Shown piece after piece: positions 26,450 to 34,928 of a DNA stretch of 64,000 nt. Each line of letters starts with the position of its first letter. Positions within the stretch are counted from its first letter, which is position 1. The translations under genes were made by a program, and so were the position numbers. The notes beneath the pieces are model-generated. The model searched no databases. It was not told where the DNA came from and worked only from the letters and a program-made list of their open reading frames with translations. The stretch lies in the NCBI RefSeq assembly GCF_014656135.1, contig NZ_BNBV01000001.1:372001-436000 (forward strand), in the 5' to 3' direction. The DNA is from Streptomyces thermodiastaticus (lineage in GTDB: Bacteria > Actinomycetota > Actinomycetes > Streptomycetales > Streptomycetaceae).

Positions 26450-26727
26450 GCCGGGCGGGCCGGTGATGGCCGCGGCCTTGGCGCGGTGGCGGACTTGGCG
26501 GATCTTGGGCGACTTGTTCTGGACGAGTTCACGGCGCGCCGGGAGGTGGCCCGGATGGAGACGCGGCTGGTGTGCCGGCAGGGCACCGCGGCCCCGTGCC
26601 GCCGCCGGGCACCGCGGCCAGGCCGCCCGGCAGCGGCAGGTGCGGGGATCGGATCTCGGACGTCCCGCGGCACGCCCTCGCCTATGAGGGCTGACGTGGG
26701 CCGTGTCCTCGTACGAGGATGGTCCGC

Positions 26728-28416
26728 ATGTCAGAGACCAACAGCCTGCTGCCCCGTCAGGTCGCCGACGCCTATGTCGACGACCTCATCGCCCTCGACC
26801 CGATCACCGGCACCTACCTGGGGGTGAAGGAGAGTTCGAGCAAACTGCCCGACACCTCCCCCGCGGGCCAGGAGGCACTGGCCGAGCTGGCGCGGACCAC
26901 CCTGGCCCGGCTGGACGAGGCCGAGCGCCTGCCCGGAGCGGACAGCGCCATCGAGCGCCGGTGCGCGCGCCTGCTGCGCGAGCGGCTGACCGCCGAACTC
27001 GCCGTGCACGAGGCCGACGAGGGCCTGCGTGTGGTCAGCAACATCCACAGCCCCGTCCACTCGGTGCGCGAGGTCTTCACCGTCACCCCCGCCGAGACCG
27101 AGGAGGACTGGGCGGCGATCGCCGAACGGCTGCGTGCCGTGCCCCAGGCGCTGCGCGGCTACCGCGAGTCCGTCGCGCTCGGCCTGGAGCGCAAGCTGTA
27201 CGGCGGTCCGCGGCCGACGGCCACCTTCATCGACCAGCTCACCGAGTGGGCGGACACCGGGAAGGGACGCGGCTGGTTCGAGGACTTCGCCTCCGCCGGT
27301 CCCGAGGCGCTGCGCGCGGAACTGGACGAGGCCGCCCGGGCGGCGACCGCGGCCGTGGCCGAACTGCGCGACTGGATGCGCGACGTGTACGCGCCGGCGA
27401 TCGAGGGCGCGCCGGACACGGTCGGCCGGGAGCGCTACGCCCGCTTCTCCCGCTACTTCAACGGCACCGACCTGGACCTGGACGAGGCGTACGCCTACGG
27501 CTGGTCGGAGTTCCACCGCATCCTCGGCGAGATGAAGCAGGAGGCGGAGAAGATCCTGCCGGGTGCCGAGACGCCGTGGGTGGCGCTGCAGCACCTGGAC
27601 GAGCACGGGGCGCACATCGAGGGTGTGGACGAGGTGCGCACCTGGCTCCAGGGGCTGATGGACGAGGCGATGGACGCGCTCGACGGCACCCACTTCGATC
27701 TCGCCGAGCGGGTGCGGAAGGTGGAGGCGCACATCGCGCCGCCCGGCGGTGCCGCCGCCCCCTACTACACGCCGCCGTCCGCCGACTTCTCCCGCCCGGG
27801 CCGCACCTGGCTGCCGACCATGGGGCAGACCCGGTTCCCCGTCTACGACCTGGTGTCGACCTGGTACCACGAGGGCGTCCCCGGCCACCATCTGCAGCTG
27901 GCGCAGTGGGTGCACGTGGCGGACGACCTGTCCCGCTACCAGGCGACCGTGGGCATGGTCAGCGCCAACGCGGAGGGCTGGGCGCTGTACGCGGAGCGCC
28001 TGATGGACGAACTCGGTTTCCTGACCGACCCGGAGCGGCGCCTGGGCTACCTGGACGCGCAGATGATGCGGGCGGCGCGTGTCATCGTCGACATCGGCAT
28101 GCATCTGGAGCTGGAGATCCCGGAGCACTCGCCGTTCCACCCCGGTGAGCGCTGGACTCCCGCGCTGGCGCAGGAGTTCTTCGGCCGGCACAGCAGCCGG
28201 CCGCGGGACTTCGTGGAGAGCGAGCTGGTGCGGTACCTGTCGATGCCGGGCCAGGCGATCGGCTACAAGCTGGGCGAGCGTGCCTGGCTGACCGGCCGGG
28301 AGAACGCCCGCAAGCGGCACGGCGACGCCTTCGACGCGAAGGCCTGGCACATGGCGGCCCTGTCCCTGGGATCCCTGGGCCTGGACGACCTGGTGGACGA
28401 GCTGTCGCAGCTCTGA
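26728..28416 (+). CDS. DUF885 family protein, putative metallopeptidase
   Basis: A 562-residue protein spanning the whole DUF885 family. The zinc-binding-like motif H-E-G-V-P-G-H-H is at about residues 380-387, and a downstream E-G-W-A-L-Y-A-E could supply the third ligand. No signal peptide is seen, so it is probably cytoplasmic. GAGGA 8 bp before ATG 26728 supports that start over the ATG at 26719. The family is predicted to be a peptidase, but its substrates are poorly known. It is the first intact gene after the decayed region. Confidence 0.88.
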   Translation: MSETNSLLPRQVADAYVDDLIALDPITGTYLGVKESSSKLPDTSPAGQEALAELARTTLARLDEAERLPGADSAIERRCARLLRERLTAELAVHEADEGLRVVSNIHSPVHSVREVFTVTPAETEEDWAAIAERLRAVPQALRGYRESVALGLERKLYGGPRPTATFIDQLTEWADTGKGRGWFEDFASAGPEALRAELDEAARAATAAVAELRDWMRDVYAPAIEGAPDTVGRERYARFSRYFNGTDLDLDEAYAYGWSEFHRILGEMKQEAEKILPGAETPWVALQHLDEHGAHIEGVDEVRTWLQGLMDEAMDALDGTHFDLAERVRKVEAHIAPPGGAAAPYYTPPSADFSRPGRTWLPTMGQTRFPVYDLVSTWYHEGVPGHHLQLAQWVHVADDLSRYQATVGMVSANAEGWALYAERLMDELGFLTDPERRLGYLDAQMMRAARVIVDIGMHLELEIPEHSPFHPGERWTPALAQEFFGRHSSRPRDFVESELVRYLSMPGQAIGYKLGERAWLTGRENARKRHGDAFDAKAWHMAALSLGSLGLDDLVDELSQL

Positions 28417-28604
28417 CGCCCGGCCGGCGTGTGCGACGGGGGACGGCCGGCGCCCGGTCGTCCCCGGTCGTTCCCGGTCTCCGGGTTCGGCGTCCCCGAT
28501 CGGTCATCCGGACCGCTCGCCGGTGCCTGCCCGGTCTTAGGATCCGTGCCGGACCGCCGCATGTGCCGCGCGACGCCCCGAAGGCGGCCCGTGCCGGTTG
28601 TCGT

Positions 28605-31598
28605 TCAGCCCGCCCCGTGCTGCCGCAGCGACGACCCCGAGCGGTCCTTGACGACCTCCAGGCGGGCGTGGATGCGCCGGCGCAGGTCGGCGACGTGGCT
28701 GACGATGCCGACGCTGCGGTCGCGTTCCCGCAGGGAGTCCAGTACGTCCAGAACCTCGTCGAGGGTCTGCTCGTCGAGGCTGCCGAAGCCCTCGTCGATG
28801 AAGAGGGTGTCCAGGCGCACCCCGCCCGCCTCCTCGGTGACCACGTCGGCGAGGCCGAGGGCGAGGGCGAGGGAGGCGAAGAACGTCTCGCCGCCCGAGA
28901 GGGTGGCCGTGTCCCGCTGCCGGCCGGTCCAGGCGTCCACCACGTGCAGGCCGAGGCCGCTGCGGCCGCGTCCGGTGCGGTCGTCGGAGTGGACCAGGGT
29001 GTAGCGGCCGGAGGACATGCGCTGCAGCCGTACGGAGGCAGCGGCCGCGACCTGTTCCAGCCGGGCGGCCAGGACGTAGGACTCCAGGCGCATCCGGCGT
29101 TCGTTCTCGGCGGAGGTGCCCGCGGTGAGGGCGGCGAGGCGGGCCACACGGTCGTACTCCTGCCGCAGCGGTGCCAGGCGGGCCGCGCCGCGGGCGGCGC
29201 GAGCGGAGAGCCGGTCCAGTTCGGCGCAGCGGCGGGCGGCGGCGTCCCGCGCGGAGACGGCCTCGCGCAGCAGGCGGCCGCCCTCGGCCTCGGCGGCCTC
29301 GGCGGCGGTGACGTCGGCGGGCGGCTGTGCGGCGGCGGCCACGGTGTCGGCCTCGGCGAGCACCGCGCGGACGTTGGCCTCCTCGCGCTGCCAGGCGTCC
29401 AGACGGTGCTGCAGCTCACGGTGCGTGGCGTCGTCGAGGAGGGCCGCGGCGGCGGCCTCGGGGGTGTCGAACCCGGCCTTGAAGGCGGCCTCGGCGAGCC
29501 GTCCGTCGGCTTCCTTGAGCCGCTCGGCGCTCTCCGCGGCGACGCGCGCGGCCTGTGCCGCCTCGGTGAGCAGGGCCGCCTGCCGTTCCAGCTGTGCGGC
29601 GCGCGCGGCGACGCTCGGCGCGTCGCCCCGTGCCTCGGCCAGTTCGGTTTCCAGGGCGGCCTGTTGCCGCTCCAGTTCCTCCCGGCGGGTGAGCCGGGCG
29701 GCGGCCCGGACCTCGGCCTGCCGCCGGTCGGCCAGGCGCCGTTCGCGTTCCTGCTCGGCGCGGCGCAGCTCCTCCTGCGCGGCGTGCAGTCCGGAGGCGG
29801 TCTCGCGGGCCCGGGTGAGCTGCCGTCGCAGGTCCTCGGCGGCGTCGGCGAGTTCGCCGACGGGGGTGTGGCCGGCCTCGGCGCCGGCGGCGGCCAGGGC
29901 GGCGCGCAGGTCGCCCAGGCGGCGTTCGGCGGTGCTGCGCCGTTCCTCTGCGTCCTGGTAGGCGGCCAGCGCCTGTTCCTCGGCCTCGGGGTCGACGTGC
30001 CCGGCGGTCTTCCGGGCCGGTGCGGGGTGTTCGGTGGCGCCGCACACGGCGCAGGGCTCGCCGTCGGTGAGGTGGGCGGCCAGCTCGGCGGCGATGCCGT
30101 TCAGGCGCTGTTCCTTCAGGTGCAGCCAATGGTCCTTGGCGCGGGCCGCGTGCTCGGCCGCGTCGAGGGCCCGCTGCCGTGCCTCGTCGGCCTCCTCGGC
30201 CAGCCGGTCCCGGGTCCGGGCCGCCTCCAGGCGCGTCCGTGCGGTGTCGTACCGCACGGCGAGCTGTTCGGCCCGCGCGGCGGCCTCCTGGGCGGTGTCG
30301 ATGCGGCGCCGCAGCGCGGCTCGGGTCGTCTCCCATCCGTCGAGCCAGGCCTCGGCCTCGCGCAGGGCGTCCTCGTCGGCGCGTTCCTGGCGGTCGGCTT
30401 CGGAGCGTTCGGCGACGAGGGCGGCGAGGCGGCGTTCGGCGCGGCGGGCGGAGTCCAGGCCGCCCAGTTCCTCGGTGGCGCGACGTGCGGCGGCGGCGAG
30501 CCCGGCCGCGCCGTCCTCGGCGTGCTCCCGCGGAAGCCGGGCGCGAGCGCGGGCCTCGGCGGCGGCGGCCCGCCGGTGCTCGGCGTCGGCGGCCTGCCGC
30601 AGCTCGAACGCCGGGGCCACGGTCTGCGCCCTGCGGCCGCGTTCCATGCGTTCCACCGCTTCCCGGTGCGCGCCGGCCCGTTCCTGAAGGCGTGCGGCGC
30701 GCTCGCGGGCCTCGGCGAACCGGCGCTGCAGACGGCCCCGTTCCCGCACCTCGGCCAGGGTGTCCTCGGCGGCCCGCTGGGCGGTCTCGGCGGCCGTGAG
30801 CCGCATCTCGGCGATCGTCAGCTGCTCGCGTGCGGTGCTGCGGGCGACAGCCGCGGCGCTCAGCACGGTCTCGGCCAGCCCGGGCTCGCCGGGGGCGAGG
30901 TCCGGCAGGGGCAGGGTGTCCCCGGCCTCCTGCTGCATGCGGTGGGCGTCGGCGAGCAGTGCGGCGTCGCCCTCGCGTACCTGGGCCTCGGTGGCGCGGC
31001 GGCGGTCGGCGAGGCGTTTTTCGACGTCGGCGAAGCGCTGGGTGTCGAACAGCCGGCCCAGCAGCTTGCCGCGGGCCTCGGCGTCGGCGCGCAGGAAGCG
31101 GGCGAAGTCGCCCTGCGGCAGCAGCACGACCTGGCAGAACTGGTCCCGGCTCATGCCGATCAGCTGGGTGATCTCCTCGCCGATCTCCTGGTGGGAGCGG
31201 CTGAGGTCCTTCCAGGTGCCGGTGCCGGCGTCCCACTCGCGCAGCCAGGTCTGCGCCTTGTCCACGGTCGTGCCGGTGCCGCGACGCTTGGGACGCTCCC
31301 ACGGCGGCTGCCGGGTGATCTCCAGGCGGCGTCCGGCGACGGTGAGGTCGAGGGTGACCTGGGTGCGGGTGGACGCGGCGGCGTGGTCGCTGCGCAGCGT
31401 CATGCCCTGCCCGCTCTGCCGGGCGCCGGGCACCGAGCCGTACAGGGCGTAGCACACGGCGTCCAGGACGGAGGTCTTGCCGGCGCCGGTCGGCCCGTGC
31501 AGCAGGAACAGCCCGGCGGCCGAGAGCGCGTCGAAGTCGATGCTCTGGGTGCCGGCGAAGGGGCCGAAGGCGGTGATGTCGAGCCGGTGCAGCCTCAT
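28605..31598 (-). CDS. sbcC: SbcC-type SMC/Rad50 exonuclease ATPase
   Basis: A 997-residue Rad50-like ATPase, partner of the SbcD nuclease, which opens hairpins and trims blocked DNA ends. Walker A G-P-T-G-A-G-K-T is at 35-42. Long Ala/Glu/Arg-rich coiled coils flank a zinc hook C-A-V-C at about residues 516-520. The signature and Walker B region (T-L-S-G-G-E, L-F-I-D-E-G-F-G-S-L-D) lies near 890-940. The start M-R-L-H-R-L-D-I-T-A-F-G is canonical. It is 121 bp downstream of sbcD, with a 12-bp tandem repeat between the two. Confidence 0.94.
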   Translation of the reverse strand: MRLHRLDITAFGPFAGTQSIDFDALSAAGLFLLHGPTGAGKTSVLDAVCYALYGSVPGARQSGQGMTLRSDHAAASTRTQVTLDLTVAGRRLEITRQPPWERPKRRGTGTTVDKAQTWLREWDAGTGTWKDLSRSHQEIGEEITQLIGMSRDQFCQVVLLPQGDFARFLRADAEARGKLLGRLFDTQRFADVEKRLADRRRATEAQVREGDAALLADAHRMQQEAGDTLPLPDLAPGEPGLAETVLSAAAVARSTAREQLTIAEMRLTAAETAQRAAEDTLAEVRERGRLQRRFAEARERAARLQERAGAHREAVERMERGRRAQTVAPAFELRQAADAEHRRAAAAEARARARLPREHAEDGAAGLAAAARRATEELGGLDSARRAERRLAALVAERSEADRQERADEDALREAEAWLDGWETTRAALRRRIDTAQEAAARAEQLAVRYDTARTRLEAARTRDRLAEEADEARQRALDAAEHAARAKDHWLHLKEQRLNGIAAELAAHLTDGEPCAVCGATEHPAPARKTAGHVDPEAEEQALAAYQDAEERRSTAERRLGDLRAALAAAGAEAGHTPVGELADAAEDLRRQLTRARETASGLHAAQEELRRAEQERERRLADRRQAEVRAAARLTRREELERQQAALETELAEARGDAPSVAARAAQLERQAALLTEAAQAARVAAESAERLKEADGRLAEAAFKAGFDTPEAAAAALLDDATHRELQHRLDAWQREEANVRAVLAEADTVAAAAQPPADVTAAEAAEAEGGRLLREAVSARDAAARRCAELDRLSARAARGAARLAPLRQEYDRVARLAALTAGTSAENERRMRLESYVLAARLEQVAAAASVRLQRMSSGRYTLVHSDDRTGRGRSGLGLHVVDAWTGRQRDTATLSGGETFFASLALALGLADVVTEEAGGVRLDTLFIDEGFGSLDEQTLDEVLDVLDSLRERDRSVGIVSHVADLRRRIHARLEVVKDRSGSSLRQHGAG

Positions 31599-31685
31599 GC
31601 GGTCCGCCTCAGCTCGTCACCGCCGGGCACGCGCCCGCGGACCGGGCGGGAGTGCGCCCCCGTGCCGCGCGCCTCGTCACCGCCT

Positions 31686-31721
31686 ACCTGTGTGCTCACC
31701 TGTGTGCTCACCGGCGTGTTC
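31686..31721. repeat. 12-bp tandem repeat, three copies, sbcD-sbcC junction
   Basis: ACCTGTGTGCTC occurs twice in tandem (31686-31697 and 31698-31709), then a diverged third copy ACCGGCGTGTTC (31710-31721). The sbcD stop codon lies within the last copy. Being a multiple of 3, unit gain or loss would be frame-neutral. Confidence 0.75.
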
Positions 31722-32886
31722 ACCGGGCCACCGCCTCTCGTTCCGCGGCGTCCACGCGGACGGCGTCGAAGGCCTCGCGCAGGATGTCCCGCTCGTACGG
31801 GTCCGGGCCGGCGCCGCGGACGTGGGCCACGAAGTCCTCCGCGATCTGCTGGTCGCTGCGGCCGGCGAGCCGGCGGGCGTAGGTGAGGACCGGGTCGCCG
31901 GGGGCGCGTTCCGGGGCGAAGACCAGGCTGAGGATGTGCGGGAAGCGTTCGGCGAGCCGGGCCATGGGCTCGACGGGCCGGACCGCGTCGGTGAGCGTGG
32001 CCTCCACCCACGATGCCTCGTGACGGGCGAGCGCGGGATCGGCGAGCAGCTCCTCCAGGGTGCCGCGGATGCGGGCCAGCGGGCGCGGCACGGGGCAGTC
32101 GATCCGCTCTGCGCTGACCTGCCCATCGGCGTCCAGGTCGACCAGCCACATGCTCTTGCGGTGGCCGGCCTCCGAGAAGGAGTACGGCAGCGGGGAGCCG
32201 GAGTAGCGCACCCGCTCGGTGATGGTCTGGCAGCCGTGCAGGTGGCCCAGCGCGACGTAGTCGACGCCGTCGAAGACGCCCGCGGGGACGGAGGCGACAC
32301 CACCGACCGTGATGTCCCGTTCACTGTCACTGGGCTCGCCGCCGGTGACGAAGGCGTGCGCGAGGACGACGGAGCGGGTGCCGGGCGCACGGCCGGCGAG
32401 GTCGGCGCGCACCCGGTCCATGGCGGCCGTCAGCACGTCTTCGTGGCCGGCCCGGTCCACCCCGAACTCGCCCTTGACGACAGCGGGTTCGAGGTAGGGC
32501 AGCCCGTAGAAGGCGACGTCGCCGAAGGCGTCGCGCAGCACCACGGGGGTGCCGCAGCCGGCCGGATCGGTCCGCAGATGTATGCCGGCGCGGTCGATGA
32601 GCCCGGCGCCGACACCGAGCCGGCGCGCCGAGTCGTGGTTGCCCGAGATCATCACCGTGGGCACACCGAGGCCGGCGAGCCGGTGCAGCGCGTCGTCGAA
32701 CAGGTCGACCGCGGCCAGCGGGGGCACCGCCCGGTCGTACACGTCTCCCGACACGACCACCGCGTCGACGTCCCGTTCCCGCACGGTCGTCACGAGGTGG
32801 GCGATGAAGTCGGCCTGGGCGCCGAGCATGTTCACGCGGTGGAACGCCCGGCCCAGATGCCAGTCGGAAGTGTGCAGCAGCCTCAT
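31720..32886 (-). CDS. sbcD: SbcD-type exonuclease (Mre11-like)
   Basis: A 388-residue calcineurin-like phosphoesterase. The metal-binding motifs are D-W-H-L-G (residues 8-12), G-D-V-Y-D-R, S-G-N-H-D, a late H-A-F and G-H-L-H-G. With SbcC it forms an ATP-dependent nuclease acting on double-strand-break ends and palindromic hairpins. ATG 32886 gives the standard M-R-L-L-H-T-S-D-W-H start. It is the first gene of the two-gene operon and lies next to a decayed patch at 33041-33614. Confidence 0.95.
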   Translation of the reverse strand: MRLLHTSDWHLGRAFHRVNMLGAQADFIAHLVTTVRERDVDAVVVSGDVYDRAVPPLAAVDLFDDALHRLAGLGVPTVMISGNHDSARRLGVGAGLIDRAGIHLRTDPAGCGTPVVLRDAFGDVAFYGLPYLEPAVVKGEFGVDRAGHEDVLTAAMDRVRADLAGRAPGTRSVVLAHAFVTGGEPSDSERDITVGGVASVPAGVFDGVDYVALGHLHGCQTITERVRYSGSPLPYSFSEAGHRKSMWLVDLDADGQVSAERIDCPVPRPLARIRGTLEELLADPALARHEASWVEATLTDAVRPVEPMARLAERFPHILSLVFAPERAPGDPVLTYARRLAGRSDQQIAEDFVAHVRGAGPDPYERDILREAFDAVRVDAAEREAVAR

Positions 32887-33040
32887 GGTCGTCGAAGACT
32901 ATCGGCCGGGTCTGACAGCGGGGGCGGCCGCTCCTCCGCGCGGCCGCCGCGTGCACCTGCCGCCGCCCCGCCGGGGCACTCCGTCAGGGGGGAAGCCGGC
33001 CGCCGTGCCATCGCACGACCGCCCGCCGCGAGGTTCGCAC

Positions 33041-33180
33041 CGCCGGCTCCAGCTCGCCGCCCGGCTCGGCCTCACGATTCCGCCGACGCTGGTCGCCAAC
33101 GACGTCTCGAGCGCGCCCGCAAGTCCGCCGCCGGCCACGGCGCTGTCGGCTCCAGAACTCGCCGCGGCCTCCCGCGATGA
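33041..33180 (+). pseudogene. Fragment of an ATP-grasp peptide maturase
   Basis: One plus-strand frame reads R-L-Q-L-A-A-R-L-G-L-T-I-P-P-T-L-V-A-N-D, the stretch that opens the ATP-grasp domain of MvdD/TgmB-like ribosomal peptide maturases. A one-frame shift near 33110 continues it as R-K-S-A-A-G-H-G-A-V before a stop at 33180. No start codon, ATP-binding core or catalytic C-terminus remains. The identification rests on about 35 residues and is tentative. Confidence 0.45.
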
Positions 33181-33225
33181 GGACGCACACACCGGCGCGG
33201 TCTGGGCCCAGCGCGTGGACTGCGG

Positions 33226-33360
33226 GACTTCGACGAGACGCTCGCGGGTGGCCGCCCACCTGTTCCAGGGAGAACTGAGGTCGGTGACGTCTTCGATGAC
33301 GCCACCGCCTGCCTGACCGATGAACTGTGCGGTACAGCGGTGCGGAAGGGTCTGGCATGA
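33226..33360 (+). pseudogene. Headless C-terminal ORF fragment
   Basis: An open frame with acidic residues (D-F-D-E-T-L-A-G-G, then V-F-D-D-A-T-A-C-L-T-D-E-L-C-G-T) ends at TGA 33358-33360 and overlaps the caspase-like start by 4 nt (ATGA). The overlap suggests it was once the upstream gene of an operon. No start codon is available and I cannot name the family. Confidence 0.35.
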
Positions 33361-33614
33361 ACACCTACGGCATGCGCGAGTCGCGGGGCGAGCGCGAGCA
33401 TGAGCCGCGGCGTTTTCTCATCGCCACCGCCGTCTCCCGCTGCCCCAAGAACCCCGCGTGGGACCGTGCCGGCCTGGAGCAGGCCCGCCAGGACGTCATC
33501 GAGCTGTTCACGACCCAGCTGGGCTGTCGCCACGAGACCGCGCTGGGCCTGGACCCGACCGGTACTCAGCTCACTGGCCATCTGCGAGCCTTCTGCACCT
33601 CTCCTCGAAGGCGG
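33357..33614 (+). pseudogene. N-terminal fragment of a caspase-like protein
   Basis: From ATG 33357 the frame encodes about 86 residues that match the opening of Streptomyces caspase-family proteins as I know them: R-R-F-L-I-A-T-A-V-S, W-D-R-A-G-L-E-Q-A-R, I-E-L-F-T-T-Q-L-G, and H-L-R-A-F-C-T-S. The catalytic His and Cys that should follow are missing, because the sequence runs straight into the 3' end of the opposing yigZ gene. It is a truncation, most likely by deletion. Confidence 0.55.
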
Positions 33615-33619
33615 AAGGC

Positions 33620-34246
33620 TCACACGTCCCCGTACGTCTCCCCGCCCAGCTCGAAGCCCGCGGTGCCCGCGGTGGCGTCGGCCAGCCAGGTCCGGAAGGC
33701 ATCGACCTCGGCGTCCGGCAGACCGATCTCCAGGGTGACCGCCTCGCCGTAGCGCACGTCGCGCACCACGCGGCCGGTGGCCCGCAGGTCGTTCTGCACC
33801 TTGCCCGCCCGCTGGTGGTCCACGGTCACCGTGGCGAGCCGGAAGCGCCGGCGGGTGCGGGTGCCGAGCACGTCCAGGGTTTCGCCGACCGCGCCCCCGT
33901 AGGCCCGGATGAGGCCGCCGGCGCCGAGCTTGACGCCGCCGAAGTAACGGGTGACGACGGCCACCACGTAACGCATCTCGCGGCGCAGCAGCATCTGGAG
34001 CATGGGCACGCCGGCGGTGCCGCCCGGTTCGCCGTCGTCGCTGGCCTTCTGGATGCCGGCGTCGGCGCCGATGACGTAGGCCCAGCAGTTGTGGGTGGCG
34101 GTGGCGTGCTCCCTGCGGACCGCCGCGATGAAGTCCTGTGCCTCCTGCTCGGTGGCCGCGGGCGCGAGGGAGCACAGGAAGCGAGAGCGGTTGATCTCGA
34201 TCTCGTGCGTGCCCGGGCGGGCGACGGTGCGGTACTCGTCCTGCAT
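33620..34246 (-). CDS. YigZ/IMPACT family protein
   Basis: A 208-residue protein of the UPF0029 family, related to E. coli YigZ and eukaryotic IMPACT. The signature D-D-G-E-P-G-G-T-A-G-V-P is present, as are H-N-C-W-A-Y and R-Y-F-G-G-V-K-L-G-A-G-G-L-I-R-A-Y. Function is unsettled; translation control or nucleic-acid binding has been suggested for relatives. It abuts the truncated caspase-like fragment tail to tail. Confidence 0.9.
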   Translation of the reverse strand: MQDEYRTVARPGTHEIEINRSRFLCSLAPAATEQEAQDFIAAVRREHATATHNCWAYVIGADAGIQKASDDGEPGGTAGVPMLQMLLRREMRYVVAVVTRYFGGVKLGAGGLIRAYGGAVGETLDVLGTRTRRRFRLATVTVDHQRAGKVQNDLRATGRVVRDVRYGEAVTLEIGLPDAEVDAFRTWLADATAGTAGFELGGETYGDV

Positions 34247-34420
34247 CCGGCCAGCCTATGCGCACCGCGCGGGCGCCCGGTCCCCCGCACCGGCCGAGCG
34301 GGCGGCGCGGTGCGGGGAATGGGCGGCCCGGGCGCGCTGTTGCCTGGACGCACCCCTTTCGGGGCGCCGCGGGCGGCCGCGACGGGCGCACGCGTCGCGA
34401 GGCTGAAGGAGACCGGAGCA

Positions 34421-34831
34421 GTGGGGTACGGTGACGAGGCGACGATCCGGAGGATCCTGACCGAGGCCGGTGACACGTGGGCCGTGGTGGGCCTGTCGAA
34501 CAACCGCGACCGCGCCGCGTACGGGGTGGCGCAGGTGCTGCAGCGGTTCGGCAAGCGCATCGTCCCGGTGCACCCGAAGGCGGAGACCGTGCACGGCGAG
34601 CAGGGGTACGCCTCGCTCGCGGACATCCCGTTCGACGTGGACGTGGTGGACGTGTTCGTCAACAGCGCCCTGGCCGGTGCGGTGGCCGACGAGGCGGTCG
34701 CCAAGGGCGCGAAGGCGGTGTGGTTCCAGCTCGGGGTCGTCGACGAGGACGCCTGCGCACGGACCCGGGCCGCGGGGCTGGACATGGTGATGGACCGCTG
34801 CCCGGCGATCGAGATCCCCCGTCTGCGGTAG
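34421..34831 (+). CDS. CoA-binding domain protein
   Basis: A 136-residue single-domain protein of the CoA_binding family, a Rossmann fold with V-V-G-L-S-N-N-R-D-R-A and I-V-P-V-H-P, ending in the D-R-C-P-A-I-E motif conserved in YccU-like proteins. AAGGAG precedes GTG 34421. Stand-alone members are thought to bind CoA or CoA thioesters, or to sense them. No metabolic partner is adjacent. Confidence 0.9.
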   Translation: MGYGDEATIRRILTEAGDTWAVVGLSNNRDRAAYGVAQVLQRFGKRIVPVHPKAETVHGEQGYASLADIPFDVDVVDVFVNSALAGAVADEAVAKGAKAVWFQLGVVDEDACARTRAAGLDMVMDRCPAIEIPRLR

Positions 34832-34928
34832 CGCGCCGCCCTGCCGGCAGCCGCCCTGGCCAGGGCCTGCGGACGTGGGGCCGGCCGGGGGGCGGCGACA
34901 GGGATGCACCCGGAGCAGGGAGCTGACC

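Noticed and set aside
26456-26640. Plus-strand reading with D-L-G-R-L-V-L-D-E-F-T-A-R-R-E-V
   Set aside because: Might be a scrap of a small regulator gene, but there is no start, no full domain and no second supporting segment.
28431-31886. Very long plus-strand open frame (over 1100 codons) opposite sbcC
   Set aside because: It is antisense to a fully recognisable SbcC with Walker motifs and zinc hook. High GC removes stops from the opposite strand, and its Gly/Val-rich translation shows no domain.
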